A DNA stretch of 8,838 bases from CAZYTO01 sp964650405. Lineage in GTDB: Bacteria > Acidobacteriota > Thermoanaerobaculia > Gp7-AA8. A program made the position numbers and the translations under genes. Each line of letters opens with the position of its first letter. Positions within the stretch are counted from its first letter, which is position 1. Shown piece after piece: positions 1-6,083 of this stretch. The stretch lies in assembly GCA_964650405.1 (NCBI GenBank), contig CAZYTO010000251.1, forward strand, positions 1-8,838. Direction: 5' to 3'. The notes beneath the pieces are model-generated. The model searched no databases, was not told where the DNA came from, and saw only the letters and a list, made by a program, of their open reading frames with translations.

Positions 1-627
1 AAACGGGGGGAATGGGTCCCTGGCGGCGCACCACCCCACGACCTTCCCGGGCTCCGCCTCCTCGATCACGGGGCCGGTCGGGTTTTGGGGCGAGTTGATG
101 ATCAGGCCGCGGGTCCGCTCCGTGGCCACGGCCGCAATGGCGGCCAGAGTGGGGCGGAAACGGTTCTTCGGATCGGTGGGGGCGAAGACCGGGCGGCCGC
201 CGGCAAACTGCACCTGGTCGGGGAAGCTCACCCAGTACGGGGAGGGAATGATCACTTCATCCCCGGCTTCGACCATGGCCAGGATCAGGTTGAAGAGCTC
301 CTGCTTGCCGCCCGTCCCGGCGATGACGTGCTCGATGCCGATGTGCGTGCCGTAGCGGTCGTTGTACCGGGCGGAGATGCCTTCGCGCAGCGCTTTCAGG
401 CCGAGCGCGTTGGTGTACTTCGTGTAGCCCCGCTCGATGGCCCGGATGCCCGCCGCGGCCACGGGGGCGGGCGTGGCGAAATCGGGCTCGCCGGGACCGA
501 AGTCCACGACGTCGACGCCGCGCGCCACCAGCTCCTGGGCGCGGTTCATCACGGCGATGGTCGGCGAGATCTCGATCTCGAGCACGCGCCGCGTGAGGCG
601 GATGGAAGGCCTGGTTGTCGTCGTCAT
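1..627 (-). CDS. PLP-dependent aminotransferase, aspartate aminotransferase Ib type (partial, C-terminus cut off by window edge)
   Basis: This gene encodes a fold-type I, PLP-dependent aminotransferase of the aspartate aminotransferase family; such enzymes move amino groups between amino acids and 2-oxo acids in the cytoplasm. The first 209 residues are visible, about half of the usual ~390. Seen: GPGEPDF at residues 44-50, YTKYTNALGLKALREGI near 68-84, the cofactor-phosphate loop GTGGKQELFN at 104-113, PYWVSFPDQVQFAGG at 130-144 (with the Trp that stacks on the PLP ring in the family) and NSPQNPTG at 178-185. The catalytic lysine lies beyond the edge. The PYWVS(Y/F)P pattern resembles the Thermus-type Ib subgroup, but substrate cannot be assigned and a related transaminase is possible. 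The ATG is 1 nt after the upstream antiporter stop (TGACATG), which suggests translational coupling. Residues 192-209 fit the family pattern KVVxWCAARD but contain unusual Gly and Pro residues, possibly edge sequence errors. Confidence 0.9.
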   Translation of the reverse strand, partial: MTTTTRPSIRLTRRVLEIEISPTIAVMNRAQELVARGVDVVDFGPGEPDFATPAPVAAAGIRAIERGYTKYTNALGLKALREGISARYNDRYGTHIGIEHVIAGTGGKQELFNLILAMVEAGDEVIIPSPYWVSFPDQVQFAGGRPVFAPTDPKNRFRPTLAAIAAVATERTRGLIINSPQNPTGPVIEEAEPGKVVGWCAARDPFPPF

Positions 628-628
628 G

Positions 629-1768
629 TCAGTTGAACCGCTGCCGAAGGGTCGCTCTCAGGGAGATCCATGCGGCCGGAGCGCTCCGCGCGGCCAGCAT
701 CCGCCCGATCTCCACGATGCACCACGCAAGATACACGTAAATCATGATGTGGCGCCACGAGGGCATGACGAACTGGGCGAACCAGAAGACGAACAGGATC
801 AGCGCCTCGTGGAAGCGCAGTTCCATGTTCAGGAGCAGCAAGAGCCCCAGAAAGCTCTGCAGGATGGTGAGGAGGATCTCCTCCCGCTGGTGGGCGTCCA
901 GCGGCAGCGGCTGGACGTGACCGGCGCTCAGGACGAAGAGCACGGGGATCATGGCCGAGAGGATGCTCCACTGGTTGATGTTGGAGGAGACCATGTTCAT
1001 CAGGGCCACGTTCGCGGTCGACACTTTCCGCGCCCAGTAGAACGCGCTCAGCTTCTCGGGGAACTCGGAGAGGAAGGGCGCCACCCACTGCACGAAGACG
1101 AAGGTCGAGACGCCGAGGGAGGCCGCTAGGCCGAGCATCGACTCGAGGAACGGATGGGCGCAGAAGTAGAGGATCGCGCCGCCGGCGGCGAAGAGCACGA
1201 AGATGGCCGCGTTCCGCATCATCGGCGGCATGGCCAGGATGCGGCGAGGGACCGCGCCGAGGTCTTCCAGGACCTCTTCGTCACCCTCGCGCGGCGGGAT
1301 CTTCCACAGGATCCACAGGTAGGCGACGTACGTGGCCGTGAGCGGAATGGCGTCCCACAGCGTGAGCGTCCCCTTCCACCAGATGAAGGTGAAGTAGACG
1401 ATCGGCAGCAGGAGGCCGAGCAGCTCCACCGAGTGCTCGTCCTCCAGCTTTACGGCCACGAACTTCCGGCGGAAGGCCGCCGCCACGAAGTAGATCATCG
1501 GCCAGCCGAGGCCGACGAGAAGGCGCAGGCTCCCGGTGAAGTTGGCGATGGCCAGGTGCGTCTGGGACGGGTCCTTCCCGGCATTCCAGGCGATGACCGC
1601 TTCCACGGCGAACTCCGGCAGCGTCTGCAGCCAGGCCAGGATGGCCAGAGCCAGTCCCTGCGAGATGAGGAACTGCGCCGCTTCCGCGCCCCAGGCGATG
1701 ACGAAGGCGGAGAGGAGGATGCTGGGGAAGGTCCAGAGCGCGGTGAGGGGAGTGCTTTTCGTTATCAT
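629..1768 (-). CDS. Predicted CaCA-family cation antiporter (Na+/Ca2+ exchanger-like membrane protein)
   Basis: This is a 379-residue polytopic inner-membrane protein, with roughly ten or eleven hydrophobic segments by eye. It carries two alpha-repeat-like regions typical of the Ca2+/cation antiporter superfamily. Repeat 1 (about residues 28-90) has LQTLPEF at 47-53 and ANFTGS at 75-80. Repeat 2 (about 215-275) has SEFPEKLSA at 234-242 and MVSSNINQW at 259-267. The paired acidic residues after proline (Glu52 and Glu238) sit where the ion-binding glutamates lie in the family. The usual GTSxPE and GNxxGSN signatures are degenerate, so the transported ion is unknown and could differ from Ca2+. 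A polar loop at about 157-175 separates the halves. The ATG at 1768 has only a weak AGG upstream. The gene diverges from the SpoU gene across 31 nt, and its stop lies 1 nt before the aminotransferase ATG. Confidence 0.75.
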   Translation of the reverse strand: MITKSTPLTALWTFPSILLSAFVIAWGAEAAQFLISQGLALAILAWLQTLPEFAVEAVIAWNAGKDPSQTHLAIANFTGSLRLLVGLGWPMIYFVAAAFRRKFVAVKLEDEHSVELLGLLLPIVYFTFIWWKGTLTLWDAIPLTATYVAYLWILWKIPPREGDEEVLEDLGAVPRRILAMPPMMRNAAIFVLFAAGGAILYFCAHPFLESMLGLAASLGVSTFVFVQWVAPFLSEFPEKLSAFYWARKVSTANVALMNMVSSNINQWSILSAMIPVLFVLSAGHVQPLPLDAHQREEILLTILQSFLGLLLLLNMELRFHEALILFVFWFAQFVMPSWRHIMIYVYLAWCIVEIGRMLAARSAPAAWISLRATLRQRFN

Positions 1769-1799
1769 CGCCTGCCGAAGGGCGGGCGCATTGTATTAG

Positions 1800-2609
1800 A
1801 TGATCACGAGCCGTCAGAACGCGTGGTACCAGCGCGTGCGCAACGCCATCCGCGAACATGCGGAGGAGATCGTCCTCGAAGGGCCGAAGGCCGTGGCCGA
1901 TGCCATCGCCGGCGGCTGGACGCCGGTGGCTCTGATCGAGCGCGCGGGCGACGGCGAGGAGCGAGGGCGAGCGGGTGACGCCGAGCGGCGAGCGGAGGAC
2001 GATGCAGCGCCGCCGCTTGATCTTTCCACGCGACCGGGTGGCGGCGCCGCCGCGGCTATCCACACGCCACGGCTCGTCTTCTCCGCGCCGCTGTTCGACC
2101 AACTCAGCGAGACGAAAACCTCGCAGGGTGTGCTGGCGCTCTTCCAGCGCCCTCGCACGATGGCGGCCGAGATCCTGGCCCGGCGCGATGCGATCGTGGT
2201 GGCACTCGACGGCGTTCAGGACCCGGGCAACGTCGGGACGATCGTTCGCCTGGCGGCCGCCTTCGGCGCGGCAGGCGTCGTGCTCCTCCCCGGCTGCGCC
2301 GACGCCTTCGGTCCGAAAGCCATCCGCGCGTCTGCCGGCGCCATCCTGTCCGTCCCGGTGGCAGCCGTAACCGGGCGGGATCTGCTCGACTGCGGACTGC
2401 CGCTCTTCGCGGCCGCCGGAGACGGCGCGACAATCGACCCGCCGGCGCGCGCCGCGGTGCTCCTCTTCGGCAGCGAGGGCCAGGGCGTGTCGTCCGCGCT
2501 GCGGGTGAAGGCCACGGCCATCGCCATCGCCACAACCGGACGGGTGGAGTCATTGAACGTCGCCGCCAGCGCGGCGATCCTGCTGTCACGGGCGTACGCG
2601 TTGCGCTAG
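1800..2609 (+). CDS. SpoU/TrmH-family RNA 2'-O-methyltransferase with an internal repeat-derived insertion
   Basis: This gene encodes a SPOUT-class RNA 2'-O-ribose methyltransferase that uses S-adenosylmethionine, acting in the cytoplasm on rRNA or tRNA; the target cannot be assigned. The protein has 269 residues. An N-terminal substrate-binding region starts MITSRQN and includes VLEGPKAVADAI at 25-36, and SETKTSQGVLAL at 103-114 is typical of the family. The catalytic domain has motif 1 as NVGTIVR (144-150, invariant Asn and Arg present), motif 2 as LLFGSEGQGVS (221-231, Glu present) and motif 3 as SLNVAASAAILL (251-262), which forms the trefoil knot. Residues ~49-88 are Arg/Ala/Glu/Gly-rich with no family counterpart that I recall, and their DNA matches intergenic repeats in this window. 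The ATG at 1800 has no clear Shine-Dalgarno sequence. The gene is the first of a plus-strand run leading to rsmI. Confidence 0.88.
   Translation: MITSRQNAWYQRVRNAIREHAEEIVLEGPKAVADAIAGGWTPVALIERAGDGEERGRAGDAERRAEDDAAPPLDLSTRPGGGAAAAIHTPRLVFSAPLFDQLSETKTSQGVLALFQRPRTMAAEILARRDAIVVALDGVQDPGNVGTIVRLAAAFGAAGVVLLPGCADAFGPKAIRASAGAILSVPVAAVTGRDLLDCGLPLFAAAGDGATIDPPARAAVLLFGSEGQGVSSALRVKATAIAIATTGRVESLNVAASAAILLSRAYALR
1946..1997 (+). repeat. GC-rich repeat copy A, in frame inside the SpoU-family gene
   Basis: The core GGCGAGCGGGTGACGCC (from 1966) followed by GAGCGGCGAG (to 1992) matches the left arm of repeat B (from 2621) apart from one substitution and one inserted base. GAGCGGCGAGCGGAG at 1983-1997 is also identical to the reverse complement of 4823-4837 in repeat C. 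The core encodes about residues 56-65 of the methyltransferase and keeps the reading frame. Only one arm is well preserved; a 7-nt potential stem (1984-1990 with 2011-2017) remains. The left boundary is approximate. Confidence 0.55.
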
Positions 2610-2621
2610 GCTGCGAGAGCG

Positions 2622-2694
2622 GCAAGCGGGTGACGCGAGCGGCGAGGTGGGAGATCAGCTCTCTCCCGCCCGCCGCTCGCCGTCACCCGCTCGC
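2622..2694. repeat. Large inverted repeat (copy B) between the SpoU-family gene and rsmI
   Basis: Arms 2622-2654 and 2662-2694 are near-perfect reverse complements, about 32 paired positions with one mismatch, two single-base bulges and one G-T wobble. They enclose the 7-nt loop TCAGCTC. The hairpin begins 12 nt after the SpoU-family stop codon and ends 36 nt before the rsmI ATG. A transcript would form a very stable stem here. It lacks a following T-run, so it is not a classic intrinsic terminator, but it could attenuate read-through or protect the 3' end of the upstream message. A reading frame from GTG at 2647 continues into rsmI, but its extra residues are encoded by the repeat and are not homologous. 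Confidence 0.85.
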
Positions 2695-2730
2695 AAACAG
2701 AACGCGCAAGACCACGCGAAGCCCGCATCC

Positions 2731-3552
2731 ATGAGCAAACTCGTGATCGTCGGCACCCCTCTCGGCAACCTCGGCGATTTTTCGCCGCGGGCCGTCGAGG
2801 CGCTCCAGCGCGCGGATCTGATCCTCTGCGAGGACACGCGGCACACGCGCAAGCTCCTAACGCACTTCGGCATCGAGCGTCCCACGGAGCGTTTCGACGA
2901 GCACACCGAAGACGCCCGGGCCGCGGCCTTCGCCGACCGGATCGCCTCCGGCGAGACCATCGCCCTCGTCAGCGACGCCGGGATGCCGGTCATCTCCGAT
3001 CCCGGCTACCGCCTGGTGCGCCTGGCGCGCGAGCGCGGACTGGAGGTCGAGCCGATCCCCGGCCCGTTCGCGGGCGTGCTGGCCCTCGCCGCCAGCGGCA
3101 TCGCTCCCCTCCCCTTCACGTTCCTCGGCTTCACGCCCCATCGCAGCGGCGAGCGACGCGACTTCTATCGCACCATGGCCGCCCTCGGACACACCGCCGT
3201 CGTCTATGAGTCCCCAGAACGCGTCGTGGCCTCGCTGGAGGATGCGCTCGAAGTCGCAGGTGACGGGGAGATTGCCGTCTGCCGCGAGATGACCAAGCTG
3301 CACGAGGAGATCCTGCGCGGAACGACGGCCGAGGTCCTAGCGGAGCTGCGAGCCCGCCCGGCCATCTACGGCGAGATCACCATCGTCTTCGCGGCCGCCA
3401 AGGCCCCGTCTCACGAAGTGACCCATGAAGAGGTCGTGACCGCCTTCGAGCGGCTGCGCCAGAGCGGCATGCGACGTAACGATGCTGTCAAAGCCGTCGC
3501 CGAGCAGCTCGGTTTACGCAAGAACGACGTGTATAAAATGCTCATCGGCTGA
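2731..3552 (+). CDS. rsmI: 16S rRNA (cytidine-1402-2'-O)-methyltransferase RsmI
   Basis: RsmI methylates the 2'-OH of C1402 in the decoding centre of 16S rRNA, using S-adenosylmethionine. The 273-residue protein has the family's tetrapyrrole-methylase-like fold and usual length. Seen: VGTPLGNLGDFSPRAVEAL at 7-25, CEDTRHTRKLLTHF at 33-46, VSDAGMPVISDPGYRLV at 80-96, IPGPFAGVLAL at 109-119, FTFLGFTPHRSGER at 129-142, VYESPERV at 158-165 and CREMTKLHEEILRGT at 184-198, with a C-terminal helical region from about 230. Two usually conserved positions differ: Met in SDAGMP (normally Thr) and Phe in PGPFA (normally Ser). ATG 2731 was chosen because homology begins at MSKLVIVGTP; an upstream GTG at 2647 would only add repeat-encoded residues. 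No strong Shine-Dalgarno sequence is visible. It follows another RNA methyltransferase gene, separated by hairpin B. Confidence 0.96.
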   Translation: MSKLVIVGTPLGNLGDFSPRAVEALQRADLILCEDTRHTRKLLTHFGIERPTERFDEHTEDARAAAFADRIASGETIALVSDAGMPVISDPGYRLVRLARERGLEVEPIPGPFAGVLALAASGIAPLPFTFLGFTPHRSGERRDFYRTMAALGHTAVVYESPERVVASLEDALEVAGDGEIAVCREMTKLHEEILRGTTAEVLAELRARPAIYGEITIVFAAAKAPSHEVTHEEVVTAFERLRQSGMRRNDAVKAVAEQLGLRKNDVYKMLIG

Positions 3553-3609
3553 GACAACCCTTCTGCATGCGAAGGCCGTCCGGCGTAGTGACTCGATAAA
3601 GAGACGACG

Positions 3610-4734
3610 ATGCCCAAGCGAGCCTGGTTCCTTCTCCTGATCTTTCTCCTTGCCGGCGCGGCCGCGACTGAGGCGACGCCGCGCCTCGGGATGCGTCATA
3701 AGTTCGCCAATGCCGAGGGTTGTGCTGTGTCAACGCTCACCTGCGACGGCACGCCCCAGGAAGGGACGATCGCCAACGGCGACTGTACCGTCGCCGACGG
3801 CACCCGCTACGACAAATGGCAGGTCTTCGCCAATGCCGGCGACGAGATCACCGTCCAGATCGAAGCGCTCGATGCGACGCTGACCGATCCTTTCCTCGAC
3901 CTCGAATCGCCTGACGGCGACACCACTGCCGTCACACCCCTGGTCATCAGCGGCGGAACGACGGCCAGGGTCAGGTACATCATCACCACGACGGGGTACT
4001 GGACCCTGAACGTCGGCAGCAACGACGTCAGCGGCTCTGGCCGTTACCGCCTGCGCGCCTTCTGCAATGCCTCCACGTCGACCGATCCGCAGAACTGCGA
4101 GCCGCAGCCCATGAGCTGCAACCAACTGTGGATCTGGGATACGACCGCGAATAGTTGTGCGTTCGCCAACACTCCTGCCGTGTATGCGCCGTTCAACATC
4201 TATCTCGCCGCAGGGGACACGCTCACCATCGACATGATCTCGAACGACTTCAATCCCGGCGTGGCGGTCTATCGCCAGGGAGGCAACGGCAATGCCGTGG
4301 CCGCCGCATTCGGCCTGGCGAGCTTTGTCGACGCCTCGCTGGCCTACAAGGTCGGAACGAGCGGGACGTACCAGATCGTGGCCTGGGACCGGACCTTCGG
4401 CGGAAACGGGGAGTTCGCCATCGAAGTCGGCTGTACGTCGACGTGCTCACCGCCCGCGATCGTCAGCCATCCTTCGTCGCAGACGTCGCAGGGCGCCGCC
4501 GTGACGCTGTCCGTCACCGCACTCGGCGCTTCGCCCTTCACGTACCAGTGGTACCAGGGGAAGTCTGGCGACACGAGCCATCCGGTGAGTACCGATGCCT
4601 CGCTGCAGGTGGCGTCTCCTTCTGCCGCTGCCTCGTACTGGGTACGCGTAACGAACACCTGCGGTACCGCCGACAGCAATACGGCGGTCATCAATGTGAT
4701 CGCACCGGGGAAGCACCGGGCGGCGGGGCATTGA
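3610..4734 (+). CDS. Secreted protein with two PPC-like domains and a C-terminal Ig-like domain, function unknown
   Basis: The product is a 374-residue exported protein of unknown function. A signal peptide covers residues 1 to about 22 (MPKRAW, then a Leu/Ala-rich core, likely cleavage near ATEA). Two beta-sandwich regions resembling bacterial pre-peptidase C-terminal (PPC) domains follow, at about 45-152 and 170-275. Each has an F-x-N/L-x-A-x-AGD-x-(I/L)-T strand (VFANAGDEITV at 72-82, IYLAAGDTLTI at 197-207), then a TGYWTLNVG or SGTYQIVAW strand, and ends in a Cys. Residues 281-365 form an Ig-like domain (TYQWYQGKSG at 311-320, SYWVRVTNTCGTADS at 342-356). Ten cysteines in the mature part suggest disulphides and an extracytoplasmic location. 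No catalytic domain, transmembrane anchor or sorting signal is seen, so an adhesive or carbohydrate-binding role is possible but unproven. The ATG has a weak purine-rich AAAGAGACGACG upstream. rsmI ends 57 nt before it. Confidence 0.8.
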   Translation: MPKRAWFLLLIFLLAGAAATEATPRLGMRHKFANAEGCAVSTLTCDGTPQEGTIANGDCTVADGTRYDKWQVFANAGDEITVQIEALDATLTDPFLDLESPDGDTTAVTPLVISGGTTARVRYIITTTGYWTLNVGSNDVSGSGRYRLRAFCNASTSTDPQNCEPQPMSCNQLWIWDTTANSCAFANTPAVYAPFNIYLAAGDTLTIDMISNDFNPGVAVYRQGGNGNAVAAAFGLASFVDASLAYKVGTSGTYQIVAWDRTFGGNGEFAIEVGCTSTCSPPAIVSHPSSQTSQGAAVTLSVTALGASPFTYQWYQGKSGDTSHPVSTDASLQVASPSAAASYWVRVTNTCGTADSNTAVINVIAPGKHRAAGH

Positions 4735-4778
4735 TTCAGCGCTGTGCGGGATGGGTGTTTTGGATGGGCGAACGGTTG

Positions 4779-4856
4779 ATGGCGAGCGGCGAGCAGGAAC
4801 GACGTCGTGCGAGGGCCATGATCTCCGCTCGCCGCTCGCCAATCCCCGCTCGCCAT
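4779..4856. repeat. GC-rich inverted repeat (copy C) between the secreted-protein gene and tRNA-Leu
   Basis: GGCGAGCGGCGAGC (4781-4794) and GCTCGCCGCTCGCC (4827-4840) are perfect 14-nt inverted arms. A second downstream half-arm, CCGCTCGCCAT (4846-4856), can pair instead with ATGGCGAGCGG (4779-4789, allowing GATGG register), so two alternative hairpins are possible. The motif is shared with copies A and B. It lies between a plus-strand gene and a minus-strand tRNA gene that converge on it, so it could act as a two-way transcription barrier. Confidence 0.75.
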
Positions 4857-4894
4857 AGGCACAGGAACGGCGACCGAATATGGAAAAGGGTGGT

Positions 4895-4983
<89 letters not shown>

Positions 4984-5001
4984 AGCCTGGGAAGGGTCGC
5001 G

Positions 5002-5030
5002 ATTCTCGCGAACGCGTGTAGGAATGTCAA
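5002..5030 (-). promoter_or_regulatory. Sigma70-type promoter for tRNA-Leu
   Basis: On the minus strand a perfect -35 box TTGACA (plus-strand 5025-5030) is followed by a 17-nt spacer and the -10 box GAGAAT (5002-5007, four of six consensus positions). Transcription would start near 4995, leaving a leader of about a dozen nucleotides before the mature tRNA 5' end at 4983. Box quality, ideal spacing and distance all fit a strong stable-RNA promoter. The GC-rich stretch after the -10 box could serve as a discriminator. Confidence 0.75.
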
Positions 5031-5059
5031 TCGCCAGAACGATATTCCGGTAGAGAGCG

Positions 5060-5755
5060 ATGCTTCCCACGTCACGGCAAACCGATTATTCTGAACCAAC
5101 GTACCTCAGCAAAGATCCGCAGATGTCCGTCCCCTCAACCGACACTCCTCAGGTCCTGGCGGAGAATCCCAGGCCGATGGTCGTCCCGCCCCGAGAGGAC
5201 CTGGCGTCGGAGATCCTGAACGTCCCGAACTCTCTGACCCTGCTGCGGATCTTCCTCGTGCCGTTCCTGGTGGTGGTGCTGCTGACGAAGTTCTACGGAC
5301 GTGAGTGGGTGGGGCTGACGATCTTCCTCGTGGCCGCGGTCACGGATTTCTTCGACGGCTGGATCGCGCGCCGCTCGAACAAGATCACTCGGCTCGGAGC
5401 GCTGCTCGATCCGATCGCCGACAAGCTGCTCATGTCGGCAGCCTTCATCTCGCTCGTGGAGCTCGGCCTCGCGCCGGCCTGGATGATCGTGATCATCATC
5501 GGCCGGGAGTTCGCCGTCTCCGGCCTGCGTTCCATCGCCGCCCAGCAGGGCGTGACCATCGCCGCCTCCCCTCTCGGCAAGAGCAAGACCATCTCCCAGG
5601 TGATCGCCATCGCCCTCCTGATCCTCGGCGATCAGCTCGGGAAGTTCATCATGCTCAGCAAGCTCTCGCTGTGGGCGGTGATGCTCTTCGCCCTCGTCTC
5701 GGGCATCGACTACTTCCTGAAGTTCTCGCGGGCCGTGCTGCGGCCGGGGCGGTGA
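5060..5755 (+). CDS. pgsA: CDP-diacylglycerol-glycerol-3-phosphate 3-phosphatidyltransferase (phosphatidylglycerophosphate synthase)
   Basis: This membrane enzyme makes phosphatidylglycerophosphate from CDP-diacylglycerol and glycerol-3-phosphate, the committed step to phosphatidylglycerol and cardiolipin. The CDP-alcohol phosphotransferase signature DGx2ARx8Gx3Dx3D is perfect: Asp99, Gly100, Ala103, Arg104, Gly113, Asp117 and Asp121, preceded by Asp96. LNVPNSLTLLRIFLVPF at 53-69 is the typical PgsA N-terminal region, and further membrane segments lie at about 84-98, 124-146, 180-190 and 203-216. At 231 residues it is longer than the usual ~180-200 because of a polar, Pro-rich N-terminal region of about 52 residues. 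ATG 5060 has AGAGAG just upstream and is given here; in-frame ATGs at 5123 and 5177 are realistic alternatives. It diverges from tRNA-Leu and converges on the coiled-coil gene with 3 nt between stop codons. Other CDP-alcohol phosphotransferases are possible but fit less well. Confidence 0.9.
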   Translation: MLPTSRQTDYSEPTYLSKDPQMSVPSTDTPQVLAENPRPMVVPPREDLASEILNVPNSLTLLRIFLVPFLVVVLLTKFYGREWVGLTIFLVAAVTDFFDGWIARRSNKITRLGALLDPIADKLLMSAAFISLVELGLAPAWMIVIIIGREFAVSGLRSIAAQQGVTIAASPLGKSKTISQVIAIALLILGDQLGKFIMLSKLSLWAVMLFALVSGIDYFLKFSRAVLRPGR

Positions 5756-5758
5756 TCG

Positions 5759-6073
5759 TTACTCCCCCGCGGGGGACGCGTCGAGCGCTTCCAGGTTCCC
5801 CAGAATCGTCTCGATGCGATTACGGATCTCGCTGCGCTCCTTGCGGAAGCGCTCGTGGTCCTCTTCCAGCGCGCTTAGGCGGTCGCTGGCCCCTTCCTGC
5901 TCCTGGAGCTTCGCCTCGGCCTCGGCCAGGCGCGTCTTGAGCCCGTCGCGCTCGCGGCGCAGTTCGCTGATCATGGCCACGGCTCGCTCAACCCGCTCGC
6001 TGAGCCGGGCCAGGATCTCCGCCTCTTCCGATCCGTTGGCAGCCGTCTGTTCGTTGTCCCTGTTCTTTTTCAC
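5759..6073 (-). CDS. Small coiled-coil protein downstream of pheT, possibly ZapB-like
   Basis: This 104-residue protein starts at GTG 6073 and is highly charged. About residues 15-95 form a nearly continuous heptad-type coiled coil (RLSERVERAVAMISELRRER, then LKTRLAEAEAKLQEQE, then RKERSEIRNRIETILGNLEAL). There is no signal peptide or membrane segment. The start has a good Shine-Dalgarno sequence, GGAG, 5 nt upstream, placed directly after the pheT stop codon. The 10-nt gap to pheT implies co-transcription. Small coiled-coil proteins near pheT are often annotated as ZapB-like cell-division factors, frequently with zapA next to them. No zapA follows here because the convergent pgsA comes next, so the division role is inference from shape and position. 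It could equally be another short coiled-coil structural protein. Confidence 0.75.
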   Translation of the reverse strand: MKKNRDNEQTAANGSEEAEILARLSERVERAVAMISELRRERDGLKTRLAEAEAKLQEQEGASDRLSALEEDHERFRKERSEIRNRIETILGNLEALDASPAGE

Positions 6074-6083
6074 GTGATCTCCG

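Noticed and set aside
437..1129. Long plus-strand reading frames opposite the antiporter and aminotransferase genes
   Set aside because: They are antisense to clearly homologous genes and encode Arg/Gly/His-rich sequence without recognisable motifs; in GC-rich DNA such open frames arise by codon bias.
1793..1820. Promoter for the antiporter in the 31-nt divergent gap (TAATAC with a weak TTCTGA upstream)
   Set aside because: The -35 match is only three of six and the boxes fall in a short AT-rich stretch where chance matches are likely.
2040..2051. 12-nt perfect palindrome GGCGGCGCCGCC inside the SpoU-family gene
   Set aside because: It encodes a simple Gly/Ala run and is expected by chance in GC-rich coding DNA; not shared with repeats B or C.
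2647..2730. Upstream GTG start extending RsmI by 28 residues
   Set aside because: The extension is encoded largely by the hairpin repeat and shows no homology; the family N-terminus starts at ATG 2731.
3559..3575. Hairpin CCTTC-TGCATGC-GAAGG after rsmI as a terminator
   Set aside because: The stem is only 5 bp and no T-run follows, so it is not enough for an intrinsic terminator call.
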